From Enterococcus phoeniculicola ATCC BAA-412 (GTDB lineage Bacteria > Bacillota > Bacilli > Lactobacillales > Enterococcaceae), in the NCBI RefSeq assembly GCF_000407505.1, contig NZ_ASWE01000003.1:558001-622000 (forward strand): a stretch of 64,000 bases of DNA. Reading direction: 5' to 3'. The translations under genes were made by a program, and so were the position numbers. A model generated the notes under the pieces. That model had not been told where the DNA came from and searched no databases. It was given only the letters and a program-made list of their open reading frames with translations. Positions 25,417-33,835 of this stretch are shown here, piece by piece. Numbering within the stretch: the first letter of the stretch is position 1; each line of letters opens with the position of its first letter.

Positions 25417-26133
25417 GTGCAAAAATATATTCTCATTTCAAATGATATACGAAATAAGATATTAAAGGGTGAATATACAGCAAATCAACAAATTCCTTTT
25501 GAAAAAGATTTATGTGTATATTATGATTCAAGTAAGATGACCGTGAAGAAAGCTCTGGACATGCTAGTGACAGAGGGACTTATTATCAAGCGCCGCGGTT
25601 CAGGAACATTTGTCAAAGACATTGGTCCAGATGAATTGGAGCGGATGAGTGTCGCAAATCAGTTTAGAGGTACGACCGCTTTAAATCCAGATAAAGAAGT
25701 AAAAAGTACAATTTTAAATTTTTCTGTTATTCCTTGCCCGGAAAACGTTCAAAAAAAATTGAATATAGATGCAGATAGTTTTGTTTATGACATCTATCGT
25801 GCACGTTCAATTGATGGACAGCCTCATGTAATGGAAAAAATGTATATGCCTATTGATTTAATTCCAGGATTAAAAAAAGCAAATGTTGAAGGCTCTATCT
25901 ATGAATACCTTGAAGAAAAATTACATTTGGTTATTCAAAGTGCGCATCGAACGATTTCTGTACGAAAAGCGACAGCATATGAGGCGGAATACCTTGCGCT
26001 TCAAGAAGGAGACCCTGTAGCCGTTGCTGACCAAATCGGTTATCTCGATACAGGGGCTGCCTTTGAGTATTCAACTTCTGTGCATAGATATGATGAATAT
26101 TCAGTAGAAATTGTGCTAACAAGGGATAATTAA
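25417..26133 (+). CDS. GntR-family regulator, HutC subfamily (UTRA domain)
   Basis: A 238-residue regulator. The N-terminal winged helix (about 1-68) has ISNDIRNKILKGEYTANQQIPFEKDL and the recognition-helix region MTVKKALDMLVTEGLIIKRRGSGTFV. The C-terminal UTRA ligand domain (about 95-235) has the typical DIYRARSIDGQPHVMEKMYMP segment. HutC/UTRA regulators usually bind a sugar or sugar phosphate and release DNA. As the last gene of the glycosidase locus, with its own promoter, it is the likely local repressor; no ligand is identified. GTG at 25417, with GCAGAGGAGGAA upstream. Confidence 0.86.
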   Translation: MQKYILISNDIRNKILKGEYTANQQIPFEKDLCVYYDSSKMTVKKALDMLVTEGLIIKRRGSGTFVKDIGPDELERMSVANQFRGTTALNPDKEVKSTILNFSVIPCPENVQKKLNIDADSFVYDIYRARSIDGQPHVMEKMYMPIDLIPGLKKANVEGSIYEYLEEKLHLVIQSAHRTISVRKATAYEAEYLALQEGDPVAVADQIGYLDTGAAFEYSTSVHRYDEYSVEIVLTRDN

Positions 26134-26174
26134 ACAAAAAAGACAGCAGCTAGAAGCTTCTGTCTTTTTTGTTG
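26133..26174 (+). terminator. Bidirectional terminator
   Basis: AACAAAAAAGACAG / CTGTCTTTTTTGTT perfect stem with a CAGCTAGAAGCTT loop, between the convergent GntR and ppsR-type genes. Confidence 0.9.
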
Positions 26175-26206
26175 CCTAAATATGTGTGGTTAGCACGGTG
26201 AATTTC

Positions 26207-27028
26207 TTAGGCAAGATGTTCTTTTTTATCGAGTGCTTCTAAAACTAAGAAAGCGGACTCTTCAATAGATTTATGTGTAACGTCGATGACAGTTACACCA
26301 AGAGTATCAAAGATATCTTGGGCATACTGTAGCTCTTCTCGGATTCTATCGCTGTTTGTATATTTAGATAGCTGGTCAAGACCTAAAGATTGCAGACGAT
26401 TGGTACGGATTTTTTCTAAATTGTCTGGATCACAGGTTAAACCAATAATTTTGTTTGCAGGTACTTCCTTAAGCTGTTCAGGTAGCGGCACTTCTGGAAT
26501 GAGTGGTAAATTTGCCACTTTTAAATGTTTATTTGCAAGGTACATGCTGAGTGGCGTTTTTGAGGTACGAGAAACACCGAGTAAAACAAGGTCGGCTTCT
26601 AAAAAACCCCGTGGATCTTTTCCATCATCGTATTTAACTGCAAATTCGATAGCAGCAATTCTACTGAAGTATTCTTTGTTTAGCTGATGAACGACTCCGG
26701 GTTCATTTAATGGTGCCACTCCTGTTTGCGCATGAATCATTTCTGTAAAAGGGGTCATTAAATCAAAGGATTGTAGTCCTGTTCTTTGACAAAATGAAGT
26801 CACAGTTTCAACTAATTCAGGATTGACTAGCGTTGTAAGAACAATTGCTTTGTCTGATAGTGCATCTTTTAGTATTTCTGTTAGTTCTTCCTTATCGTTA
26901 ATGAAAGGAAAACGATAAGTCGGGCTAAATTCAATTGTTGGAAACTGTGCAGTTACAACGGATACTAATTTTTGAGTTGTTTCGCCAACTGCGTCTGAAA
27001 TTAAGTATAAGGCAACATTTTTTGTCAT
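26207..27028 (-). CDS. Pyruvate, phosphate dikinase regulatory protein (PDRP, DUF299)
   Basis: A 273-residue bifunctional serine/threonine kinase and phosphotransferase that inactivates PPDK with ADP and reactivates it with phosphate. It has the N-terminal YLISDAVGETTQKLV motif and the P-loop-like GVSRTSKTPLSMYLA, followed by KVANLPLIPEV and IGLTCDPDNLEKIR, all characteristic of DUF299. Length is normal. It lies 10 bases downstream of the CcpN-like gene on the same strand and beside the divergent ppdK, its expected substrate protein. In Bacillus the homologue YqfL is instead linked to CcpN activity, so a double role is possible. ATG at 27028. Confidence 0.93.
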   Translation of the reverse strand: MTKNVALYLISDAVGETTQKLVSVVTAQFPTIEFSPTYRFPFINDKEELTEILKDALSDKAIVLTTLVNPELVETVTSFCQRTGLQSFDLMTPFTEMIHAQTGVAPLNEPGVVHQLNKEYFSRIAAIEFAVKYDDGKDPRGFLEADLVLLGVSRTSKTPLSMYLANKHLKVANLPLIPEVPLPEQLKEVPANKIIGLTCDPDNLEKIRTNRLQSLGLDQLSKYTNSDRIREELQYAQDIFDTLGVTVIDVTHKSIEESAFLVLEALDKKEHLA

Positions 27029-27038
27029 AATAAAACTC

Positions 27039-27668
27039 CTATCTATTCATTTCGGTAGATTTTGCTTGCTGAATAATGTAGTCCAACAAACGTGATTTTG
27101 TTACTTTTCCAATAACCTTCAAAGGCTGTGTCTCACTGACAATAGGTAAAGAATCTACCTGATACGTACCCAGCAAATCTCCAGCTTCTAAGATAGACAT
27201 ATCTTTTGTACATGTCTTTATATGAGGCGCTCTTGTCATTACTACAGCAACAGGTGTTTTCTCAATGTGATTGCTGAGAGAAGCACGCAACAAATCCTTT
27301 CTAGAAAGAACGCCTACTAGTTCTTGTTCCTGATTCGTTACATAAAGAGAACCAACATCATACATAAATAAGGTGGTAATTGCATCATGAATACTAGAGT
27401 CATGAGTGATTAGCAGTGGTGGAATCATTATTTCAGAAATCTTTGTAGAGAAAGTTTTATCAAAAAATAAAGGTTCGATTGTCTCTCCAACGTATGTATA
27501 GCCAACTTTAGGGCTTGCTTGAAGAATGCCAACCATGGTTAAAAAAGAAAGATCTGCTCTGAGAGTAGCTCTTGAAATAGCCAATTGTTCAGAAATTTTT
27601 TCGCCACTAACCGGCTGAAATTCCTTTACGACTGAAATGATTTTTTCTTGACGTTCGGATAAATTCAT
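27039..27668 (-). CDS. ccpN: CcpN-type transcriptional repressor (HTH plus two CBS domains)
   Basis: A 209-residue regulator. The N-terminal HTH (about 1-60) reads NLSERQEKIISVVKEFQPVSGEKISEQLAISRATLRADLSFL, and two CBS repeats follow (about 80-205; HDSIHDAITTLFMYDVGSLYV and KDMSILEAGDLLGTYQVDSLPIV). This is the architecture of Bacillus CcpN, a glycolytic-metabolite-responsive repressor of gluconeogenic genes. ATG at 27668, with AGTAGG upstream, is chosen because the longer frame crosses the promoter and operator region. The gene is followed by the PDRP gene and is divergent from ppdK, whose promoter carries matching palindromes. Confidence 0.88.
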   Translation of the reverse strand: MNLSERQEKIISVVKEFQPVSGEKISEQLAISRATLRADLSFLTMVGILQASPKVGYTYVGETIEPLFFDKTFSTKISEIMIPPLLITHDSSIHDAITTLFMYDVGSLYVTNQEQELVGVLSRKDLLRASLSNHIEKTPVAVVMTRAPHIKTCTKDMSILEAGDLLGTYQVDSLPIVSETQPLKVIGKVTKSRLLDYIIQQAKSTEMNR

Positions 27669-27687
27669 ATGCAACCTACTTTCTTCT

Positions 27688-27815
27688 ATATGTGCACATA
27701 TATCATCATTACGTCTCATATTATACTCTTTGTTGTTCAATATGCAACACAAAAATGTATTGACTTTTATTATGTGACATATTATATTGTTTTTGTGTTA
27801 ATATGTGTCACATAT
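27688..27815. promoter_or_regulatory. ppdK promoter with three CcpN-like palindromes
   Basis: TTGACT (27760-27765), 17-base spacer, TATATT (27783-27788) is the ppdK promoter. Palindromes: TATATGTGCACATATA (27688-27703, in the ccpN leader), TATGTGACATA (27771-27781, in the spacer) and ATATGTGTCACATAT (27801-27815, near the start of transcription). TGTGACATATT within the second fits the Bacillus CcpN consensus TRTGHYATAYW. The positions predict repression of ppdK and autoregulation. Confidence 0.75.
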
Positions 27816-27833
27816 AAGAAGGGGGATTTTTTT

Positions 27834-30440
27834 ATGAAGACATGGGTATTACCCTTTAATAAGGGAAACGCTGAACAAAAAGAGTTATTAGGAGGAAAAG
27901 GAGCGAATCTTGCAGAGATGACAAGACTTGGTTTTCCTGTTCCACAAGGATTTACGATTACTACAACGGCTTGTTTGGATTATTTAGAAAATCAGGAATA
28001 TTTAAACCCATCCATCCTTACAGAAATAAATATTGCTATTGCTGCACTTGAGGATGAAACGAAGAAAAAATTTGGGAATAGTCAGAATCCACTACTTGTT
28101 TCTGTTCGAAGTGGAGCAAAATTTTCAATGCCTGGAATGATGGATACGATTTTAAATTTAGGGTTAAATGATGAAACAGTTCTTTCTTTAGCAAAAGACA
28201 GTGGAGATGAACGATTTGCTTATGATTGTTATCGCCGGTTGCTGCAGATGTTTGGAAATGTCGTTTTTGACATGGATCACCAATTATTTGAAAAAATTGT
28301 TGCTGACTACAAGCAAACTCATCAACTTGTTTCAGATAGTGATGTAACAGCAGATGGATGGAAAGAAGTCATTGTAGCATTTAAAGTGTTATTTGTGAAA
28401 CTGAAACAAAGAGACTTTCCTCAAAATGTAGAGGAACAGCTATTACTTGCTGTGGAGGCAGTATTTAAAAGTTGGAATAATCAGCGTGCAAAGACCTATC
28501 GAAGATTGCATGGGATAAGTGATTCTTTAGGGACTGCTGTAAATGTGCAAGAAATGGTTTTTGGTAATTTTTGGGATACGTCGGGAACAGGTGTTGTATT
28601 TAGCAGAAATCCTGCAACAGGAGAAGCCGGCTTATTTGGTGAATATTTGATGAATGCGCAAGGAGAAGACGTTGTGGCAGGTATACGGACGCCTAAAAGT
28701 ATACAGACGTTAAAAAAAGATCTTCCAAAAGTTTATTTGCAACTGAAGGAAATTTGCGAAAAATTGGAAGCGCATTATAAAGATATGCAGGATATTGAAT
28801 TTACGGTGGAAAAAGGGAAATTGTTTATTTTACAAACACGTAATGGCAAACGAACAGCAAAAGCGAAGCTTGTGATTGCGTTAGACTTATTTAAAGAAGG
28901 AATGATTACTGAACAGGAGCTAATCGAAAGAATTGAAGGAAATGATTTAGAAGAGGCATTGCATCCTGCTTTTTGTAAAGAAGATAAGAAAGAAAAAGAG
29001 AGCTGGGTGTCTGGTCTCCCAGCAAGTCCAGGAGCAGCAGTTGGACAAATCTATTTTTCAGCAGATCAAGCAGTAGAGGCCAGTAAGCGTGGAGAAAAAG
29101 TAATTTTAATGCGTGCAGAAACCTCACCGGAGGATATTGAAGGAATGGCAATTAGCGAGGCAATTGTCACTTGTAGAGGGGGGATGACCTCTCATGCAGC
29201 GGTGGTTGCTCGTGGAATGGGCATATGCTCTGTCGTAGGTTGTGAAAATCTGAGTGTGGATGAAAAAGAGCGGGTTGCTTATGCGGATGGTCAGGTAGTA
29301 AAAGAAGGAGCGGTACTTTCTGTAGATGGTACAACAGGAGACGTCTATATAGGAGAGCTACGCTTAGAAAAAAACAATACGCAACTACCATTAAAAGAGC
29401 TGTTTGAAATGTTAGACAAACAGTCATCAATTGCTGTACGGGCAAATGCTGAAACAGAAAAAGATATTACAACGGCAATGGAATTAGGGGCTACAGGAAT
29501 TGGTTTATCACGAACGGAGCATATGTTTTTTGAAAAGAAACGGCTCATGCTTTTCCGTAAATTGATTTTAGCGCAAACGCTTGAAGAACGAATTGCTATT
29601 TTAGAAACATTAAAAGAAGTGCAAAAAGAGGATTTCAAACGAATGTATTATGTGGCAAAAGGACATCCGATGACCATTCGTTTGCTGGATCCGCCTCTGC
29701 ATGAATTCTTGCCAAAAAATGAAGAAGAATATCAGGAAACAGCAGAGTTTGTCGGGAAATCTGCAAAAGAAATTAAGCAAAAAGCGAATGCTTTGGCTGA
29801 AGTAAATCCGATGTTAGGCTTTCGTGGTGTAAGATTGGGTGTTGCTTATCCAGAAATCTATCAAATGCAGGCTGAAGCGATTATGGAAGCAGCGGTCGAG
29901 AGCTATTTTGAATTGAACAACTGGATGGAAGTGGAAATTATGATTCCATTTACAACAGATGCTAGTGAGTTTCAAAGAATCCGTCAACTGCTTGAGGAAC
30001 GAATTCAAGAAGTCTTTCATAAGTACAATCAGCCAGTTCCTTATATGATTGGAACAATGATTGAAATTCCTCGAGCATGCATTTTAGCAGATGAAATAGC
30101 GCAATACGCAGACTTTTTCAGCTTTGGAACCAATGATTTAACACAAATGACGTATGGATTATCCAGAGATGACTCACCAAAAATTATTAATCAATATATG
30201 ACCCACGGCTTAATGAAAGAGGATCCATTTCAGGTATTGGATGAAAAAGGAGTGGGGGCACTCATGAAGATGGCGATTGAAAAAGGGAGAAAGATTAAGC
30301 CTGAATTAAAAATTGGTATTTGTGGAGAAGCAGCCGCACATCCGGATTCAATCGCATTTTTGAAAGACTATGCTATCGATTATATTTCGTGTTCACCGTA
30401 TCGAATTCCACAAGCCAAATTATTGCTCGCCAAGGGATAA
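27834..30440 (+). CDS. ppdK: Pyruvate, phosphate dikinase
   Basis: An 868-residue enzyme, interconverting pyruvate + ATP + Pi and PEP + AMP + PPi. The N-terminal ATP-grasp domain opens with LLGGKGANLAEM and has SVRSGAKFSMPGMMDTILNLG. The central swivelling domain carries the phosphorylated His and the regulatory Thr in TCRGGMTSHAAVVARGMG. The C-terminal PEP/pyruvate TIM barrel includes GIGLSRTEHMFF, MLGFRGVRLG and FSFGTNDLTQMTYGLSRDD. ATG at 27834 with AGAAGGGGGA; a longer frame to 27669 runs through the promoter. Its PDRP and a CcpN-type repressor are divergent, giving control at both protein and transcript level. It probably supports growth on malate or pyruvate-level substrates, or PPi metabolism. 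Confidence 0.96.
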   Translation: MKTWVLPFNKGNAEQKELLGGKGANLAEMTRLGFPVPQGFTITTTACLDYLENQEYLNPSILTEINIAIAALEDETKKKFGNSQNPLLVSVRSGAKFSMPGMMDTILNLGLNDETVLSLAKDSGDERFAYDCYRRLLQMFGNVVFDMDHQLFEKIVADYKQTHQLVSDSDVTADGWKEVIVAFKVLFVKLKQRDFPQNVEEQLLLAVEAVFKSWNNQRAKTYRRLHGISDSLGTAVNVQEMVFGNFWDTSGTGVVFSRNPATGEAGLFGEYLMNAQGEDVVAGIRTPKSIQTLKKDLPKVYLQLKEICEKLEAHYKDMQDIEFTVEKGKLFILQTRNGKRTAKAKLVIALDLFKEGMITEQELIERIEGNDLEEALHPAFCKEDKKEKESWVSGLPASPGAAVGQIYFSADQAVEASKRGEKVILMRAETSPEDIEGMAISEAIVTCRGGMTSHAAVVARGMGICSVVGCENLSVDEKERVAYADGQVVKEGAVLSVDGTTGDVYIGELRLEKNNTQLPLKELFEMLDKQSSIAVRANAETEKDITTAMELGATGIGLSRTEHMFFEKKRLMLFRKLILAQTLEERIAILETLKEVQKEDFKRMYYVAKGHPMTIRLLDPPLHEFLPKNEEEYQETAEFVGKSAKEIKQKANALAEVNPMLGFRGVRLGVAYPEIYQMQAEAIMEAAVESYFELNNWMEVEIMIPFTTDASEFQRIRQLLEERIQEVFHKYNQPVPYMIGTMIEIPRACILADEIAQYADFFSFGTNDLTQMTYGLSRDDSPKIINQYMTHGLMKEDPFQVLDEKGVGALMKMAIEKGRKIKPELKIGICGEAAAHPDSIAFLKDYAIDYISCSPYRIPQAKLLLAKG

Positions 30441-30454
30441 TTTGTTTATAAAGG

Positions 30455-30524
30455 AAAGAGGAGGTTGGGACAAACACCCATGAGAGCGATTGCTCTCGTG
30501 GGTGTTTGTCCCAACCTCCTCTTT
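30455..30524 (+). terminator. 33-bp near-perfect hairpin after ppdK
   Basis: A 33-bp stem with a GATT loop and a single G-U type mismatch begins 14 bases after the ppdK stop. Its inner sequence GGTTGGGACAAACACCC resembles other GGGACA hairpins in the window. There is no long T run, only CTTTG, so it may be a repeat-derived structure as well as a terminator. Confidence 0.7.
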
Positions 30525-30706
30525 GAGTAGCGGTCAACCATTCAGCAAAGAGACTTTAAAAAAATTAGTGATGAGACCAAAGTCAATCTGACTCCTCGAT
30601 AGATAGATCAGTCAATAAATAAAAATAAAACGCATTACTTTTGACACATTTTAGATTTCATTAGATGATAAAGACGTATCAAACCCGATGAAAGGAGACA
30701 AAAACG

Positions 30707-31105
30707 ATGTCAATGGTATTTGTAAATTTTCCAGTTACGGATGTTGCAAAGTCAACTGAATTTTATGCAAAGTTGGGTTTTAAAAAGAACGAAGAGTTTT
30801 CAAATGAAGCGACCAGTTCAATGGTTTGGGATGATCATTTTTGGATAATGCTTTTAAATCACGAATTTTATCGTCAGTTCATCAAAGAAAAAGAAATTAT
30901 TGATGCCAAAAAAACAAGTGGTGTGCTAGTTGCAATTAGTATGGATAGTGCAGATGCAGTTAAGAAATTTGCAGAAACGGCAAAGGAAAATGGCGGCACC
31001 TATTATTCTGTACCTATGGGTATACCCGAAGACCAAATGTTTAGTTTGGAAGTGCAAGATCCCGACGGCAACATGTTGGAACCTGTATGGATGAATATGG
31101 AATAA
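30707..31105 (+). CDS. VOC-superfamily (glyoxalase/bleomycin-resistance-like) protein
   Basis: A 132-residue protein with two beta-alpha-beta-beta-beta repeats. The first starts VFVNFPVTDVAKSTEFYAKLGF; the last strand carries the metal-ligand-type FSLEVQDPDGNMLEPVWM. Proteins of this PhnB-like group are common and mostly uncharacterised; they may bind or modify small toxic compounds. ATG at 30707 with GAAAGGAG. It is monocistronic between two hairpin-rich regions. Confidence 0.8.
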   Translation: MSMVFVNFPVTDVAKSTEFYAKLGFKKNEEFSNEATSSMVWDDHFWIMLLNHEFYRQFIKEKEIIDAKKTSGVLVAISMDSADAVKKFAETAKENGGTYYSVPMGIPEDQMFSLEVQDPDGNMLEPVWMNME

Positions 31106-31199
31106 ACGACCTGTTTTTTGTAACCATTATAGGAAGTGTTTGACTAGAAGCTTGTTTTTTTATCAATGTCCAAATGTTTATTTATAAATGTTTAAGAAT

Positions 31200-31532
31200 G
31201 AGGGTGGGACATAACTATTTAAGTTATAGCCCACCCTCGTGAAATTTTAATAAAGGTTGGGAAGAAAAGAAACGCATTTACACTATGTGTTGAGGTGGAG
31301 AACTCATCGACTTCTACGCATGAAACGTGCTAGAGTTGAAGGTCTCCATTGCGTTTCGCTCTCATCAATCTCTAAAAGCGGGATGGAGAATTGAAGGTCT
31401 TCCCTGCGTCTGCCTCTCAACAGCTTTTACTCATGAGACTAGAGTTGAAGGCTTCGCAAATTACGCAGGTTCACTTCCGATGATGCACAGTACCTACTTG
31501 GTTCTTGGAGCTGAACACTTTTATCCCGACCC
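31200..31532. repeat. Small intergenic repeat element, copy B (expanded)
   Basis: A leading hairpin, GAGGGTGGG…CCCACCCTC around ACATAACTATTTAAGTTATAG (31200-31238), is followed by a core with ends GGTTGGGAAGAAAAG (31255) and CTTTTATCCCGACC (31532). The core is 278 bp against 171 in copy A. The extra length comes from repeated internal units ending in AGAGTTGAAGG or GAATTGAAGG (three occurrences). It ends about 50 bases before the ankyrin lipoprotein start. The stretch 31106-31199 holds nothing else evident. Confidence 0.7.
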
Positions 31533-31581
31533 CATTTTCTTTCTTTTAGATAAAGAAAGCTACATATTAGGAGGAGAAACA

Positions 31582-32406
31582 ATGTATCGAGGTATTTTTT
31601 TGGTGTTATTTATTTTGTTGGCAGGTTGTTCTCAAACCACTATGTCAACAAAAACACCGACTAGCAGTAGTCAATCATTAACTAGTGAATCAGCAATAAG
31701 TGAAGCGAACACCAAAGAAACGGATCAGACATCTGAAACAACACTACATTCAACAACGGAGTCAATCAATCAAACCAGTCAAACTGAAACAGCAGAAACT
31801 TCGGAAGTTTGGCGAGCAAAAGTCGGTAGCCTGATTCCAGCTGTCGAATCAAATGCTATTGAAGAAGTAAGGCGGATTCTTCTTGATCCAACGTATCCTA
31901 TCAATGAAATTAACGAAAAACAGGAGAGTCCGTTACTGGTAGCAACGCATCAAAATAACGTTGAAATTGCAAAGCTTTTGATTGATGCAGGTGCTGATGT
32001 GAATCAACAAGATGAAATTCAAGATAGTCCTTATTTATATGCAGGAGCAGAGGGACGAACAGAAATCTTAGCCTATATTCTTGAACATGCCAACCCAGAT
32101 CAGTCTGTGCGAAATCGTTTTGGCGGGAATGCACTTATTCCTGCAGCAGAAAAAGGGCATATAGAAAATGTAAAATTATTGTTGGCGGATGGAAGAGTAA
32201 ATATTGATTTACAGAACAATCCTGGGTATACCGCTTTAATAGAGGCTGTTGCTTTACGGGATGGTTCACAGGTCTATCAAGATATTGTAAAGCTTTTGAT
32301 TGATGCAGGTGCAGACAAAACGCTTAAAGATAATACTGGACGCACGGCAAGTGATTATGCAAAAGAATTAGGCTATGGAAATATTTATCGAATGCTTCAA
32401 GAATAA
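31582..32406 (+). CDS. Ankyrin-repeat lipoprotein
   Basis: A 274-residue lipoprotein: signal peptide MYRGIFLVLFILLAGC with lipobox LAGC, a Ser/Thr-rich linker of about 80 residues (wall-spanning type), then about four to five ankyrin repeats from residue 110 on. These include ESPLLVATHQNNVEIAKLLI, DSPYLYAGAEGRTEILAYIL, GNALIPAAEKGHIENVKLLL and YTALIEAVALRDG…IVKLLIDAGADKT. Ankyrin repeats bind other proteins; the partner is unknown. ATG at 31582 has TAGGAGGAG. The same frame is open upstream to 31327 but runs through the repeat element and has no start signals. Confidence 0.86.
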   Translation: MYRGIFLVLFILLAGCSQTTMSTKTPTSSSQSLTSESAISEANTKETDQTSETTLHSTTESINQTSQTETAETSEVWRAKVGSLIPAVESNAIEEVRRILLDPTYPINEINEKQESPLLVATHQNNVEIAKLLIDAGADVNQQDEIQDSPYLYAGAEGRTEILAYILEHANPDQSVRNRFGGNALIPAAEKGHIENVKLLLADGRVNIDLQNNPGYTALIEAVALRDGSQVYQDIVKLLIDAGADKTLKDNTGRTASDYAKELGYGNIYRMLQE

Positions 32407-32536
32407 ACAGAAAAGACTAATTTTTTGAACAAAAAGATTCTCTCTAATAGTGCGGGGAGAATGTTCAGTGGAAAGTTACTGAATTTATTATGCGGAGGCA
32501 GTGGGCTGTCCGCTATTTATAATTAAGGAGGAAAAA

Positions 32537-33751
32537 ATGACTAGTACATGGATTCGAAATATTTCGATTGAAACAGAATATTTAAAAGAAGAAAACTATC
32601 TCTATGGAAGTGACACTAAAAAGATTGACATTCAAATAGAGGATGGGAAAATCCTTAAGATTTGTACGCATCATTCAGAAAATATGAGTGGTTCAGACAT
32701 AGATGGGACAGGGCTACTCATTTTACCCACGATAAAAGAAATGCATTGTCATCTAGATAAAAGTAAATTAGGGGTTCCTTGGCGTCCTGTAACTCCTGCT
32801 AAAAACCTGGTTGAGCGATTTACGAGTGAGATTACTGAGTTAGATGCATTGGATCTACCTATCGAGGCCAGAGCAAAAAATTTAATTGAAACAGAGCTGG
32901 CACAAGGAGTGACCTTTTTCCGTTCGCATATTGATGTTCATCCTGCAGTAGGACAGAGATACCTTGAAGGTGTGCAACGAGCGATTTCAGATTATGATGC
33001 GTCTTTTGATTACGAATTGATTGCATTTCCTCAACATGGACTGTTACGGTCAAATGCCTATCAAGAAGTTGATTTAGCGTTGAAAAATGGCGCAACTTTA
33101 ATTGGTGGTGTAGATCCTTATTCATTAGATGGACAGGTGGAGAAGTCACTGAGTCAAACCTTTGAATTAGCGGTTAAGCACCATGTCCCTATTGATATTC
33201 ATGTACATGACCGAGGGGAAGCAGGTCGAAAAACTTTTGAAACTATTCTTTCTTATACAAAGCAAAGTAATTGGCAGGAAAAGGTGTTTGTCAGCCATGC
33301 TTTTGGTTTAAATGATTTTGTTGGGGAGCAACGAGCAGAGATGTTCTCTAGCTTGGCAAATGAAGGAATTGGGATTATTTCTAGTATTCCTATCAGCGGG
33401 GGAGTTCCTCCTTTAACCGAATTACAAAAAGCTGGAGTAAAAGTGGCCATTGGCTGTGACAATATTTATGATTCTTGGTCTCCTTATGGTACTGGAAGTG
33501 TAAGGGAAAAGTTAAACCGTTACGGGGAGATATTTAATCAAAAAACGCAAGAAGAATTGACACAGATTTTAGGTTTAATTACAGGGGGGAAACAAACAAT
33601 TTCAGAAAAAAATGAAGGCGAGCTATGGCTGAAAGAAGGGGATGCGGCTAGCTTTCTTTTAACCAATGCCTCTTGTGCGGCCGAGTTTGTTGCAAGACAG
33701 ACACCAATAGATTATAGCTTTTATCGTGGGAAGATTGTGTATCAAGGGTAA
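32537..33751 (+). CDS. Amidohydrolase-family protein, cytosine deaminase-like
   Basis: A 404-residue metal-dependent hydrolase. Metal and substrate motifs resemble cytosine deaminase (CodA/AtzC): EMHCHLDKS near residue 75, FRSHIDVHPAVG, DIHVHDRG, VSHAFGLND, and the metal-binding Asp in IGCDNIYDSWSPYG. The N-terminal beta-sandwich and C-terminal strand (YRGKIVYQG) frame the TIM barrel. The substrate could be cytosine, a related pyrimidine, creatinine-like ring or an N-acyl compound. ATG at 32537 with AATTAAGGAGG. It precedes alanine dehydrogenase by 84 bases; no shared pathway is obvious. Confidence 0.8.
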   Translation: MTSTWIRNISIETEYLKEENYLYGSDTKKIDIQIEDGKILKICTHHSENMSGSDIDGTGLLILPTIKEMHCHLDKSKLGVPWRPVTPAKNLVERFTSEITELDALDLPIEARAKNLIETELAQGVTFFRSHIDVHPAVGQRYLEGVQRAISDYDASFDYELIAFPQHGLLRSNAYQEVDLALKNGATLIGGVDPYSLDGQVEKSLSQTFELAVKHHVPIDIHVHDRGEAGRKTFETILSYTKQSNWQEKVFVSHAFGLNDFVGEQRAEMFSSLANEGIGIISSIPISGGVPPLTELQKAGVKVAIGCDNIYDSWSPYGTGSVREKLNRYGEIFNQKTQEELTQILGLITGGKQTISEKNEGELWLKEGDAASFLLTNASCAAEFVARQTPIDYSFYRGKIVYQG

Positions 33752-33835
33752 TGTTATTTTTAATGGAAAGTGTTTGATGAGAAATTGAAATCCTCTTTTG
33801 AATATGTTACGCTTTTTTTCAGGAGATGATAATGT

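Noticed and set aside
27669-27833. 55-residue N-terminal extension of ppdK
   Set aside because: It covers the promoter and operator region; the family start KTWVLPFNKG follows the ATG at 27834 with a strong ribosome binding site.
31327-31581. N-terminal extension of the ankyrin lipoprotein frame
   Set aside because: It runs through the repeat element, lacks a ribosome binding site, and would bury the lipoprotein signal peptide.
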